A stretch of 34,898 bases of DNA from an uncultured Ilumatobacter sp. (GTDB taxonomy: Bacteria > Actinomycetota > Acidimicrobiia > Acidimicrobiales > Ilumatobacteraceae), in NCBI GenBank assembly GCA_938044705.1, contig CALIOL010000025.1:1-34898 (forward strand). Direction: 5' to 3'. The notes below the pieces were generated by a model that was not told the DNA's origin, did no database searches, and was given only the letters and a program-made list of their open reading frames with translations. Below, in pieces: positions 23,562-32,028 of this stretch; position 1 is the stretch's first letter; every line of letters begins with the position of its first letter. Position numbers and translations under genes: made by a program.

Positions 23562-24851
23562 ATGGACTTCCAGGCCGCGCTCGCGTATCTCGACGAGCAC
23601 ATGTCGTACCAGAAGACGGGCCGTATCGACTCGCCGTCGATCGAGCCGATCACGAAGATCTGCGGTGCGCTGGGTGACCCGCACCTGAGTGCTCCGGTGA
23701 TCCACGTCACCGGCACGAATGGCAAGGGCTCGACGGTCCAGATGATCTCGCGGCTCCTCGCTGCGCAGGGTCTCACCGTCGGGACCTACACGAGTCCTCA
23801 TCTCGAGTCGGTGACCGAGCGGTTCAAGCGCAACGGCGAATCCATCTCGGAGGAGGAGCTTGCCGAGCAGATCCAAGCCGTCGCCGAAGTCGCACCACTC
23901 GTCGGGCAGAACCCCGGCTACTTCGAGATCTTGACCGCGGCAGCGTTCCGTTGGTTTGCCGATATCGCCGTTGACGTGATGGTGATCGAAGTCGGTCTGC
24001 TCGGACGCTGGGACGCAACGAACATCGTGCAGTCACAGGTTGCGGTGATCACGAACATCGGGATGGACCACAACGAATTCGCAGGTCCGTCACTGGTCGA
24101 CATCGCACGGGAGAAGTCGGGCATCGTCAAGCCGGGCTCAGCGGTCATGATCGGAGAGACGCGACCGGAACTGATCGACATCTTCCAGAACGCCGGGGGA
24201 GCGACGTCCTTCGTTCGCGGCGAGGACTTCGCTGTCACGAGCAATGCCCTCGCAGTGAACGGCCGGTTGCTCGACCTGCGCACACCGACCACCATCTACA
24301 CCGATGTCTTCCTTCCGCTGAACGGGGCGCATCAGGGCGATAACGCGGCGCTCGCGCTTAGCGCCGTCGAGACCTTCTTCGCCGCGCCACTCCCAGAGGA
24401 TGTCGTTCACGAAGGGTTCGGCGAGGTCTCGATGGCCGCCCGCTTCGAGATCCTCGGTCGACAGCCGCTGACCATTCTCGACGGTGCACACAACCCGTTC
24501 GGCGCCGACACCGTCGCCTCGGTCTTCTTCGACGACTTCCATCCGGAGGGCCGACGGATTCTGGTCGCGGCGACGTTGCGAGACCCCGCCGAGATGCTTC
24601 AGGCGATGCGTGCCGACGAGTTCGACATGGTCTTCCTCGCGACCGCGCCGACACCCCGAGCGGTGCCGGTCGCAGACCTCGTGCAGGCAGCGGAAGCAAT
24701 GGGCTGTGACCACATCGCCAGCTTCGACACGGTCGAAGCGGCCTGTGCCCGAGCGATGGAATTTGCTGATGGCGATGACGCCGTGCTCGTGACGGGCAGC
24801 CTGTACACCGCTGGCGCCGCCCGGTCCGTCTTGCAGCGCTCCGCCAACTGA
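23562..24851 (+). CDS. folC: Bifunctional folylpolyglutamate/dihydrofolate synthase
   Basis: The 429-residue Mur-ligase-superfamily enzyme has the ATP P-loop [11 protein letters not shown] (49-59), GTYTSPHL for folate binding, and [12 protein letters not shown] for the metal/ADP part. GMDHNEFAG and the C-terminal [13 protein letters not shown] are diagnostic of FolC. It adds glutamates to folates with ATP, keeping them in the cell. In bacteria the enzyme often also makes dihydrofolate from dihydropteroate, which sequence alone does not settle. The start is ATG 23562 with RBS ACAGGA. The gene lies between clpX and ndk, the usual actinobacterial order. In many relatives valS lies between clpX and folC; it is absent here. 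Confidence 0.95.
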   Translation: MDFQAALAYLDEHMSYQKTGRIDSPSIEPITKICGALGDPHLSAPVIHVTGTNGKGSTVQMISRLLAAQGLTVGTYTSPHLESVTERFKRNGESISEEELAEQIQAVAEVAPLVGQNPGYFEILTAAAFRWFADIAVDVMVIEVGLLGRWDATNIVQSQVAVITNIGMDHNEFAGPSLVDIAREKSGIVKPGSAVMIGETRPELIDIFQNAGGATSFVRGEDFAVTSNALAVNGRLLDLRTPTTIYTDVFLPLNGAHQGDNAALALSAVETFFAAPLPEDVVHEGFGEVSMAARFEILGRQPLTILDGAHNPFGADTVASVFFDDFHPEGRRILVAATLRDPAEMLQAMRADEFDMVFLATAPTPRAVPVADLVQAAEAMGCDHIASFDTVEAACARAMEFADGDDAVLVTGSLYTAGAARSVLQRSAN

Positions 24852-24910
24852 GTCGACCTTCGCTCTGCCGGTTCAGGCCGACGTGACGAGTGCCCGCGCA
24901 CGCATGCGTT

Positions 24911-24933
24911 CATCGGGTGTCGGTGACCCGATG
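24911..24933 (+). promoter_or_regulatory. Perfect 8-bp inverted repeat upstream of ndk
   Basis: CATCGGGT (24911-24918) and ACCCGATG (24926-24933) flank a 7-nt spacer. The repeat ends 6 bp before the TAGCGT -10 box and covers the expected -35 region. It could be an operator for ndk or the terminator hairpin of folC; no T-run is present. Confidence 0.45.
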
Positions 24934-24939
24934 GCTGGA

Positions 24940-24945
24940 TAGCGT
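24940..24945 (+). promoter_or_regulatory. Leaderless -10 box of ndk
   Basis: TAGCGT ends 8 nt before the ATG at 24954, identical in sequence and spacing to the tig box. Confidence 0.5.
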
Positions 24946-24953
24946 TGCGGGCC

Positions 24954-25364
24954 ATGTCTGATCGCACTCTCGTCCTCCTCAAGCCCGATGCCGTGGAGCG
25001 CAAGCTCGCTGGTGCCGTGATCTCCCGCTTCGAGGCGAAGAACCTCGACATCGTCGCGATGGAACTGCGTCAGCTCGATGCTGACACGCTTGCCAAGCAC
25101 TACGAAGAGCACGTCGGCAAGGGCTTCTACAACGAGCTCGTCGAGTTCATGAGTCGCGGCCCCGTCGTGGCGATGGTCATCGAAGGACCCGAAGACACCT
25201 GGGAAGTCGTGCGCAACATGATGGGCACCACCAACCCGGCAAAGGCAGCACCGGGGACCATCCGCGGCGACCTTGGCATCCTCTTCACGGAGAACCTCGT
25301 GCACGGCAGCGACTCGCTCGAGTCCGCGACCCGCGAAATCGGGATCTTCTTCCCGAATCTGTAA
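24954..25364 (+). CDS. ndk: Nucleoside diphosphate kinase
   Basis: The 136-residue enzyme transfers the gamma phosphate between nucleoside triphosphates and diphosphates through a phosphohistidine. RTLVLLKPDAVERKLAG starts the ferredoxin-like fold with the Lys of the active site. TNPAKAAPGTIRGDLG is the nucleotide-binding Arg region. NLVHGSDSLESA carries the catalytic His117 and the Ser-Asp that follows. Length and all active residues are normal. The ATG at 24954 was chosen because it matches the family N-terminus and has a TAGCGT box 8 nt upstream. It sits between folC and mreB, a common actinobacterial arrangement. Confidence 0.97.
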   Translation: MSDRTLVLLKPDAVERKLAGAVISRFEAKNLDIVAMELRQLDADTLAKHYEEHVGKGFYNELVEFMSRGPVVAMVIEGPEDTWEVVRNMMGTTNPAKAAPGTIRGDLGILFTENLVHGSDSLESATREIGIFFPNL

Positions 25365-25366
25365 CA

Positions 25367-25385
25367 TTGTCGCCTGACGGGGCAA
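25367..25385 (+). terminator. Hairpin just after ndk
   Basis: TTGTC-G-CC (25367-25374) pairs with GGGGCAA (25379-25385) around loop TGAC, with one bulged G. It starts 2 bases after the ndk stop. No T-run follows, so it is a weak or Rho-assisted terminator candidate. Confidence 0.35.
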
Positions 25386-25392
25386 CGCTCCG

Positions 25393-25415
25393 GTTCGATC
25401 GCACTAGATTCGAAC
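25393..25415 (+). promoter_or_regulatory. mreB promoter: -10 box inside an inverted repeat
   Basis: TAGATT (25405-25410) is a good -10 match. It is overlapped by an inverted repeat GTTCGA (25393-25398) / TCGAAC (25410-25415). The leader would be about 90 nt, with RBS AAGGGA at 25494-25499 before the ATG at 25510. A regulator at this site could control the whole elongasome operon. Confidence 0.4.
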
Positions 25416-25509
25416 GATCATCTGGACTACGGCAAACAGGCAGGGCGCGGCATCGTTGGGATTGCCCGTCGTGACCTGACCACACAGCTCGCGAAGGGAC
25501 GGCCAGCAC

Positions 25510-26544
25510 ATGGCCCGCAACAACCCACTCAGCCTGGGGCGTGACCTCGCCATCGACCTGGGCACGGCGAACACCCTCATCTATGTGCGCGGCCAAGGGG
25601 TCGTGCTCGACGAACCATCGGTCGTTGCGATCAACGTGAACGACGGTCGACCGGTTGCGGTCGGTCTCGAAGCGAAGCGCATGATGGGGCGAACGCCCAA
25701 CCACATCAAGGCGATCCGCCCGCTGAAGGACGGCGTGATCGCTGACTTCGAAGTGTGCGAGAAGATGCTGCGCTACTTCATTCAAAAGGTGCACGCGTCG
25801 AAATGGAGCAAGCCGCGCATGGTGATCTGCGTGCCGTCGGGCATCACCGGCGTCGAACAGCGCGCCGTGCAGGACGCTGCGGAGTACGCAGGGGCGCGCA
25901 AGCCGGTGCACATCATCGAAGAGCCGATGGCTGCGGCGATCGGTGCCGACCTTCCCGTCCACGAGCCCTCGGGCAACATGATCGTCGACATCGGCGGTGG
26001 TACCACCGAGGTTGCCGTCATCTCGCTCGGAGGCATCGTGACGGCTCAGTCCGTTCGCGTCGCTGGCGACGAACTCGACGATGCAGTCCTGCAGTACGTG
26101 AAGAAGGAATTCTCGCTGGCGATCGGTGATCGCACGGCTGAGGAGATCAAGATCCAGATGGGCTCCGCCTGGCCGCTGGAAGAAGAGCTCACTGCCGATA
26201 TTCGCGGTCGCGATCTGATCTCCGGGTTGCCCCGCACGATTCAGCTCACCACCGAACACGTTCGCGAAGCCCTTGCCGAGCCAATCTCTGCCATCGTTGA
26301 CGCGGTGAAGACGACACTCGACAAAACCCCTCCGGAACTCGCAGCCGACATCATGGAGGACGGCATCACGATCACCGGTGGCGGTGCGCTCATCGGCGGG
26401 CTCGATGAACGCCTCACCCACGAAACGGGTATGCCGATTCGCGTGGCGAACGAGCCGCTCTACAGCGTTGTCATCGGCTCAGGCCGCGCACTCGAGAACA
26501 TCGATGCAATGCGCGGCCTGATGTCCATGGGCGGCGAAGACTGA
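25510..26544 (+). CDS. mreB: Rod-shape-determining actin homologue MreB
   Basis: The 344-residue actin-fold ATPase has phosphate motif 1 DLGTANTLIYVRG (16-28), the phosphate motif 2 MIVDIGGGTTEVAV (about 157-170), and the adenosine motif ITGGGALIGGLDERL near the C-terminus. Between them are EEPMAAAIGADLPV and the MreB-specific EIKIQMGSA. MreB polymers lie under the membrane and steer wall synthesis by RodA/PBP2 through MreC and MreD, all encoded downstream. Its presence predicts a rod or short-rod stage. It is first in the mre cluster, with a promoter and a leader of its own. Confidence 0.98.
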   Translation: MARNNPLSLGRDLAIDLGTANTLIYVRGQGVVLDEPSVVAINVNDGRPVAVGLEAKRMMGRTPNHIKAIRPLKDGVIADFEVCEKMLRYFIQKVHASKWSKPRMVICVPSGITGVEQRAVQDAAEYAGARKPVHIIEEPMAAAIGADLPVHEPSGNMIVDIGGGTTEVAVISLGGIVTAQSVRVAGDELDDAVLQYVKKEFSLAIGDRTAEEIKIQMGSAWPLEEELTADIRGRDLISGLPRTIQLTTEHVREALAEPISAIVDAVKTTLDKTPPELAADIMEDGITITGGGALIGGLDERLTHETGMPIRVANEPLYSVVIGSGRALENIDAMRGLMSMGGED

Positions 26545-26547
26545 CCC

Positions 26548-26563
26548 GACCCCGTTCGGGGTC
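26548..26563 (+). promoter_or_regulatory. GC-rich hairpin between mreB and mreC
   Basis: GACCCC (26548-26553) and GGGGTC (26558-26563) form a perfect 6-bp stem with loop GTTC, inside the 29-bp intergenic gap. It could attenuate transcription or stabilise the mreB end so that MreB is made in excess over MreC. CCCTTC follows but no true T-run. Confidence 0.45.
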
Positions 26564-26573
26564 CCTTCAGCTC

Positions 26574-27848
26574 ATGGCCATTTACACCGTCGGTCGCCGC
26601 CGCGTCATCGTCGGGCTGCTGCTCACCGCCGCCCTGCTCCTCACTCTCGACCTGCGCGGCAACGCTGTCCTCGACACAGTTCGCGACGGATTCTCGCGCG
26701 CCATGTCGCCGGTCGAACGCGCTGCGGACGTCGTGACCAACCCGGTACAGCGGGGTTGGAACTCGTACAACAACTACGACGACCTCGAGCGGGAGAATCA
26801 AGCGCTTCGCGACCAGCTTGACCGCCAGCGGGGTACCCAAGCTGCGGCCGAGGCGAGCATCATCGACTACAACCTGCTGCTTGCGTTGAACAACCTGCCG
26901 TCGCTCACGGGGATCCCGACTGCGAAGGCGCAGGTCGTCGGCGGAGCGACGAACAACATCGACCAGATCGTCGAGATCAACAAGGGAACCAACGACGGCA
27001 TCCGCCAAGGGATGGCGGTCGTCAATCAAGCGGGCCTGATCGGGAAGATCACGCAAGCGAACGCGACCACGTCCAAGGTCATGTTGGTGACCGATCCGCG
27101 CTACTCGATCGCCGTGGAGATCCTCGCCGGTACCGGCGAGACCAGCTCGCTCGACGACCTCGAGACCTCGAACACGACGCCGTCCGGCAACACCGAGGAA
27201 GAAATCGATCAGATCATCCTCGACGCAGTCGAATCGGACAACGACGATGCTGTCGAAGACGGTGCCGATGCCGAAACCGACGATGGAGACATCGATGGCG
27301 AGACCAACGATGGTGAGACCGACGATGGTGAACCAGCTGACGAGACTCCAGCCGACGTCTTCGCGAACGACATCGACCTGCCGCAGGCCGGTGACCTCCC
27401 CGATCCCGGCGTCGTCACGCCCGAGACCACGACCACGACACTGCCGCCTGCCGTGATCCCAGGCGAGGACGCTCCGCCGGTCACCGATCCCGACGGCAAC
27501 CCCATCGAGACGACCACCACCACGACCACGATCGTGGATCTCGAACCCGAGCAACTGGAGAAGGAGTTCGGCGAGATGCAGGGGCGAGGTGCGGGTCAGC
27601 TTCCGCAGATCCGCTTCCTTCAGGACATCCCGTCACTCGCGGTGCTCGAGGTCGGCGACCTCGTCGAAACGGCAGGGCCGTCCGAGAGTCTGGCGCCGCC
27701 CAACATTCCGGTCGGGCGAGTTATCAACCGCGCCGACCGCCCGGGCGTGGCTGGTCCGCTGTTGGAAATCGAGCTCTACGCCGACCTGGACAAGCTCAAC
27801 TTCGTTCGCGTCGTGCTGTTCCGGCCGCTGTCGGAAGCAGGGGAGTGA
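26574..27848 (+). CDS. mreC: Rod-shape-determining protein MreC with large acidic insertion
   Basis: The 424-residue protein has a short cytoplasmic basic start and one transmembrane helix (about 10-27). A coiled-coil follows (LERENQALRDQLDRQR, about 70-86), then the external beta-barrel domain split in two: TAKAQVVGGATNNIDQIVEINKGTNDGIRQGMAVVNQAGLIGKI, and RFLQDIPSLAVLEVGDLVETAG onward. Between the halves, residues about 186-335 are an insertion of low-complexity acidic repeats (DDGDIDGETNDGETDDGE) and threonine runs (ETTTTTTTI). MreC normally is 270-330 residues, so the insertion accounts for the extra length. MreC links MreB to PBP2 and activates it. The insertion is likely disordered and extracytoplasmic. 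Confidence 0.95.
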   Translation: MAIYTVGRRRVIVGLLLTAALLLTLDLRGNAVLDTVRDGFSRAMSPVERAADVVTNPVQRGWNSYNNYDDLERENQALRDQLDRQRGTQAAAEASIIDYNLLLALNNLPSLTGIPTAKAQVVGGATNNIDQIVEINKGTNDGIRQGMAVVNQAGLIGKITQANATTSKVMLVTDPRYSIAVEILAGTGETSSLDDLETSNTTPSGNTEEEIDQIILDAVESDNDDAVEDGADAETDDGDIDGETNDGETDDGEPADETPADVFANDIDLPQAGDLPDPGVVTPETTTTTLPPAVIPGEDAPPVTDPDGNPIETTTTTTTIVDLEPEQLEKEFGEMQGRGAGQLPQIRFLQDIPSLAVLEVGDLVETAGPSESLAPPNIPVGRVINRADRPGVAGPLLEIELYADLDKLNFVRVVLFRPLSEAGE

Positions 27849-27858
27849 TCGATCGCCG

Positions 27859-28398
27859 ATGTTGGCGGCGATCGTCCGCAGCTCGCTGATCCGACTCGTC
27901 CCCGTCGGCATGGTGATGCTGGCACTGCAACGTACGGTCTTCGCAGAGATCGAAGTGTCAGGTGTGATCGTGCAGGTCGTGCTTGCGCTCGCCGCAGCGG
28001 CGGGCGCAGCGGGAGGCTCCGAACGAGGCGCCATGGCCGGCTTCACGCTCGGTGTCATGTTCGATCTCGTCGAGGGCACGCCGATCGGGTCGACGGCGAT
28101 CGCCTTCACGTTGGCGGGTGTCGTCGCTGGACTGCTTGCACTGATCGCTGCGGACCCGCAGTGGTGGCTCAGTGCGATCTTCGTGGGGCTCGGTGCGGCG
28201 GTCGGCGAAGCGATGCTTCCCGTCGTGCGGATATTCATCGGTGAAGAAGATCCTTGGCCGCCTCAGATGGTCAAAGTCGTCGCGATCGTGACGGTCGCAG
28301 CGACGGTGCTGAGCCCGCTCTTGGTCCCGCTCGGCCGATGGTGCCTGCGCATCCGCGGACCTGAGTGGAAAGCGCCAGCGGACTTGCCGTCGGTCTGA
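27859..28398 (+). CDS. mreD: Rod-shape-determining membrane protein MreD
   Basis: The 179-residue protein is almost wholly hydrophobic, with about five to six transmembrane helices. These include LIRLVPVGMVMLALQ at the start and GVIVQVVLALAAAAGAAGG. The conserved GxxxGFxxGLxxD-type motif appears as GAMAGFTLGVMFDLVEGTPIGSTAIAFTL. MreD is the least conserved elongasome member and binds MreC. The ATG at 27859 begins 10 bp after the mreC stop; longer in-frame starts overlap mreC and lack hydrophobic character. The operon position makes the assignment safe. Confidence 0.92.
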   Translation: MLAAIVRSSLIRLVPVGMVMLALQRTVFAEIEVSGVIVQVVLALAAAAGAAGGSERGAMAGFTLGVMFDLVEGTPIGSTAIAFTLAGVVAGLLALIAADPQWWLSAIFVGLGAAVGEAMLPVVRIFIGEEDPWPPQMVKVVAIVTVAATVLSPLLVPLGRWCLRIRGPEWKAPADLPSV

Positions 28399-28516
28399 TC
28401 GCACGCTGCCGTCAGCCCGGATCCTTGGTCGCGACAGTGATCCTCGACGGGAGGTTTCGGTTCCGTGACTGATGGCTACAGGAGTTTTCGATTCGTGCCC
28501 GGCATTGCGGTTGTGT

Positions 28517-28531
28517 GACAGGCAGACTGTC
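28517..28531 (+). repeat. Inverted repeat just before the PBP2 start codon
   Basis: GACAG (28517-28521) and CTGTC (28527-28531) flank GCAGA, 3 bases before the ATG at 28535. The 136-bp mreD-mrdA gap is the largest in the mre operon. It may hold a translation-control hairpin, since no Shine-Dalgarno is visible. Confidence 0.3.
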
Positions 28532-28534
28532 TCG

Positions 28535-30787
28535 ATGGCTCTGGACAAGCGCACGGCGCGGCTGGGTGTGCTCGCGTTGGTCGGCACCATGTTGTTCGGC
28601 CTCGTCGGTGCTCGCCTGTGGTTTCTGCAGACCGTCGAGCAAGAGGCGCTCCAGCAAGAGGTGGAAGAAACGAAGCGCCGCACGGTGCCGCTGCTCCCCG
28701 AGCGCGGTCGAATCTTCGACGCCGAGGGACGAATCCTCGCGGACAACGAACGCGTGCTGACCGTCGGCGTCGACTGGGATTTCATGCGGCGTGACAGCGA
28801 CCGTGCTGAAATCTTCCGACGGCTGTCCGGCTGGGTCGACGTGCCGGTCGAAGAGATGGAGGAGCGTTTCCAGAGCGGCATCTACGAGCGCCTGCTGCCG
28901 TTCCCGGTGGCCGAGGACGTGGACGAGCCGACCGCCATCGCGATTCGCGAACGTGTCGAGGACCTGCCGGGCGTACAGATCCTCGAGCAATCTCGGCGGG
29001 TGTACCCGTATGCGCCGCTTGCGAGCCACGTCGTGGGGTACATGGGGCGAATCACGCCCGAGACCAAGGACGCGTACCTGGACCGCGGCTACCAGCTCAT
29101 CGAGCGCGTCGGGAAGTTCGGTATCGAGCTGTCGATGGAGGAGGAGCTCCACGGGACCCCCGGCTACGTGGTCTACGAGGTCGACAAGTCCAGCCGCATC
29201 GTCCGGGTGATCGAAGAGGTTCCTCCGGTCAATGGCAAGGACATCCAACTCACCATCGACCTCGATCAGCAGCAGTTCGCCGAGCAGGCACTGGAGTCGC
29301 AACTGAAGTTGCGACAGAACGAAGTGGCTCGCAACGGGCTCGACCCGGAGACGAACTTCGAAGAACGATTCTTCACCGACTTCCCCGAAGAGGTTCCGTT
29401 CAAGGCTCCGGCGGGTGCAGTCGTCGTGCAGAACCACGACAACGGCCACATCGTCGCGCTCGCCAGCTACCCGACGTTCGACAACCGGTGGTTCGAGTCC
29501 GATCTGAGCGGAGGTGTCTTCGAAGAAGTCTTCGACGCCACCGATGTCGCCGCCCTGGAGTACGACGAGAACGGCGAAGTGCTCCCCGAGAGCGTCAAGA
29601 TCGATCCTGATCGATCCACACTCGTGAATCGAGCAATCCAAGGCCGGTACAACCTCGGATCGACCTTCAAACCGTTCACTGCGTACGCAGCACTGCAGAA
29701 TGGGCTGTACAGCACCGAGGAGTACTACGTCGACACCGGGACCTACCGGATGACCTCGATCGACGAGAACAAGTGCAACTCCGGCGAGGTGCGCTGCGTG
29801 TTCCGGAACGCGACCTGTTCCGGTACGGGGCGACCGTGCGTGTACGGAGCCGTCGACGTCGAACTGGCGCTGGCGGTGTCGAGCGATGCGTTCTTCTACC
29901 GGATCGGCGAGCAGATCATGGAAGAGAACCCGGGCAACACGGCGCTCCTCCAAGAAAGCGTGCGGGCATTCGGCTTCGGTGCCGACACCGGAATCGACCT
30001 GCCATTCGAGTTCGACGGGACCGTCCCCGACGCGGAACTCAAGGCCCGCTATGCCGAACTCGGCGTGATCTCGGAGGATGAAGGCCGTGGATACTTCACG
30101 GGTGACAACGTGCAACTCGCGATCGGACAGGGATTGCTGTCAGCGTCGCCGTTGCAACTCGCCACGGGGTACTCGACGCTGGCCAACGGCGGGTTCGTGC
30201 TGCGTCCCGAGATCATCAAAGCGATCTACGAGCCAGGCGTTCCCGATGCGGCAGAACCCGGCTACGCCGACATCTCGCAGGGTCGGTTCGCGGAAGAGCC
30301 GAACCTGGGCGGCGACCTCGTTCGTCAGGTCCCGCTCTCCCCAGAGATCGGCGGGGAGATCACCCGAGGCCTTCGGCGCGTCATCACGGGTCCCGGCACG
30401 GTCAGCGACTACTACCACTCGACCACCGGGGAGAAGCTCTTCTTCAACTATCCGGCGAGTGCGATCCCGGTGGCGGGCAAGACCGGGACGGCTCAAGGCG
30501 CCGAGAACTACCCGTGGAACGACTCCTCGGCATTCGGTGCGTATTCGGTCGACCCTGAGCGGCCCTTCACCGCCACGGCGTACTTGGAAAAGGCGGGCTA
30601 CGGCTCGCAGGCCGCCGGTCCCGTCGTCAAGTGCATCTTCTTGCAGCTCTCCGGTATCGCTCCGGCGGACCCGGTCACGCTGTCGGACCCGCTCGACACG
30701 GACGTGTTGATTCCCGCAGAGCCCAAGAGCCTGGCCGATCAGTCGTGCTACGCCGGCCGATTCTCCGCGCAGCCCACGACAGAGTGA
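28535..30787 (+). CDS. mrdA: Penicillin-binding protein 2, elongasome transpeptidase
   Basis: The 750-residue class B PBP has an N-terminal transmembrane helix (about 8-30). The pedestal domain follows, with RTVPLLPERGRIFDAEGRILADN and AVGYxGRITPE-like SHVVGYMGRITPETKDAYLD. The transpeptidase domain has the nucleophile motif GSTFKPF (Ser376, Lys379), SSDAFFY as the second motif (Ser-Ser-Asp in place of SxN, usual for PBP2) and GKTGTAQ. It cross-links new lateral peptidoglycan together with RodA. The start at 28535 puts the MALDKRTARLG tail just before the membrane helix. Cysteines near NKCNSGEVRC and CSGTGRPCVYG (around 410-450) look like a small disulfide-stabilised insert in the external domain. 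It lies between mreD and rodA. Confidence 0.96.
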   Translation: MALDKRTARLGVLALVGTMLFGLVGARLWFLQTVEQEALQQEVEETKRRTVPLLPERGRIFDAEGRILADNERVLTVGVDWDFMRRDSDRAEIFRRLSGWVDVPVEEMEERFQSGIYERLLPFPVAEDVDEPTAIAIRERVEDLPGVQILEQSRRVYPYAPLASHVVGYMGRITPETKDAYLDRGYQLIERVGKFGIELSMEEELHGTPGYVVYEVDKSSRIVRVIEEVPPVNGKDIQLTIDLDQQQFAEQALESQLKLRQNEVARNGLDPETNFEERFFTDFPEEVPFKAPAGAVVVQNHDNGHIVALASYPTFDNRWFESDLSGGVFEEVFDATDVAALEYDENGEVLPESVKIDPDRSTLVNRAIQGRYNLGSTFKPFTAYAALQNGLYSTEEYYVDTGTYRMTSIDENKCNSGEVRCVFRNATCSGTGRPCVYGAVDVELALAVSSDAFFYRIGEQIMEENPGNTALLQESVRAFGFGADTGIDLPFEFDGTVPDAELKARYAELGVISEDEGRGYFTGDNVQLAIGQGLLSASPLQLATGYSTLANGGFVLRPEIIKAIYEPGVPDAAEPGYADISQGRFAEEPNLGGDLVRQVPLSPEIGGEITRGLRRVITGPGTVSDYYHSTTGEKLFFNYPASAIPVAGKTGTAQGAENYPWNDSSAFGAYSVDPERPFTATAYLEKAGYGSQAAGPVVKCIFLQLSGIAPADPVTLSDPLDTDVLIPAEPKSLADQSCYAGRFSAQPTTE

Positions 30788-30810
30788 CGTTCGACGGCGT
30801 GTCTCACATC

Positions 30811-30816
30811 TACGAT
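30811..30816 (+). promoter_or_regulatory. Possible internal -10 box for rodA
   Basis: TACGAT ends 11 nt before the ATG at 30828, inside the 40-bp mrdA-rodA gap. It would allow a nearly leaderless rodA transcript separate from the mre operon. Confidence 0.35.
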
Positions 30817-30827
30817 TCGGGACGTAC

Positions 30828-31979
30828 ATGACCGCGTCCTTCCTCTCCCGCAAGCCCGACTCCGGGCTCGGCAATATCAAGGCGAGTCCGGCCGACCCAA
30901 CGCGCAACATCGACTGGGTGTTGATGACGGCGCAGATCTTGCTGACCATCATCGGCTGTTTCGTCGTGTTCTCGACCTCGCGAACCCGCCTCGACGACGA
31001 GTTCGGTTTCGCAACTCGCCAGGTCGTCTTCGCGATCGCAGCGATGGTCGTGATGGCGGTGGTGATGAGTGCTGACTACGAGTTCTGGAAGGACAGAGCT
31101 CGCTCGTTGTACTTCATCACGGTCGTCAGCTTGGTGTTCTTGGTGCTGCTCGGCGTGGCGAGCGGTGAAGACCGCATCTCGTTCGACCTGGGCATCATCA
31201 ACGTGCAGCCAGCGGAGTTGGCGAAGTTCACGACGTTACTCATGCTCGCTGCGTTCTTGGCCGAGGAGCGAAGTGACGAGGTTTCCTATGCGAGGTTCCT
31301 CGGTGGCCTGATCATCGTCGGCGTCCCCTCGGTGTTGGTGATCGTTCAACCCGACCTCGGGTCGGCATCGGTCATCGTGTCGATCGCCATGGGGGTGCTG
31401 CTGGTCGCCGGCGCAAAGATCCGCTACATCTTCTTGATCTCGTTCCTGTCGATTGCCACGGTCGGAGCAGCGTTCCTCGGCAACCTCGTCAACTCGTACC
31501 AGGAAGCTCGCATCATCGCGCTGATCAACCCGAGCGCTGCTGGGGCGGACCAGACGTATCAGGCCGACAACGCGATGCGGGCGCTCGGCACCGGTGGGGT
31601 CTGGGGCAAAGGCTGGTTGAAGGGTCCGCTGACCAACGACGGCGACATCCCGGTCATGTGGGCCGACTTCCCGTTTGCTGCCGTCGGGGAACAATTCGGT
31701 CTCGTCGGCTGTGCTGCGGTCCTCGCGTTGATCGGCGTCTGTCTGGTTCGGATCTGGCGCATCGCTCACCTTTCCCGCGACCTGCTCGGCACGTACGTCT
31801 GTGCAGGCGTCTTCGTCATGCTGCTGTGGCAGACGTTCCAGAACGTCGGCATGACACTGAAGATCATGCCGGTCACCGGTTTGCCACTCCCGTTCATCAG
31901 CTATGGCGGTTCGGGTTTGATCGTGTACTTCGCGATGTTCGGCCTCGTGCAGAGCGTGCACATGCGACGCATGCGTTGA
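30828..31979 (+). CDS. rodA: Peptidoglycan glycosyltransferase RodA
   Basis: The 383-residue SEDS family protein has about ten transmembrane helices. It has the RodA/FtsW landmarks: QPAELAKFTTLLMLAAFLAE (Glu in the first conserved loop), VQPDLGSASVIV, and the long periplasmic loop with TYQADNAMRALGTGGVWGKGWLKG. WADFPFAAVGEQFGLVGC carries the catalytic Asp region. MPVTGLPLPFISYGGSGLI is the signature near the end. It polymerises lipid II into glycan strands and works with the PBP2 gene directly upstream. Spacing from mrdA is 40 bp. The length and the mre context exclude FtsW. Confidence 0.96.
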   Translation: MTASFLSRKPDSGLGNIKASPADPTRNIDWVLMTAQILLTIIGCFVVFSTSRTRLDDEFGFATRQVVFAIAAMVVMAVVMSADYEFWKDRARSLYFITVVSLVFLVLLGVASGEDRISFDLGIINVQPAELAKFTTLLMLAAFLAEERSDEVSYARFLGGLIIVGVPSVLVIVQPDLGSASVIVSIAMGVLLVAGAKIRYIFLISFLSIATVGAAFLGNLVNSYQEARIIALINPSAAGADQTYQADNAMRALGTGGVWGKGWLKGPLTNDGDIPVMWADFPFAAVGEQFGLVGCAAVLALIGVCLVRIWRIAHLSRDLLGTYVCAGVFVMLLWQTFQNVGMTLKIMPVTGLPLPFISYGGSGLIVYFAMFGLVQSVHMRRMR

Positions 31980-32013
31980 TCCGACGGTCCGACGGGGAAG
32001 TTCCTCGCGCAAG

Positions 32014-32019
32014 TAAGCT
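32014..32019 (+). promoter_or_regulatory. -10 box upstream of rne
   Basis: TAAGCT matches TAnnnT and ends 9 nt before a GTG at 32029. A transcript starting here would either read the small ORF at 32029 as leaderless or carry a roughly 200-nt leader before rne. Confidence 0.4.
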
Positions 32020-32028
32020 GCGTCGCCA

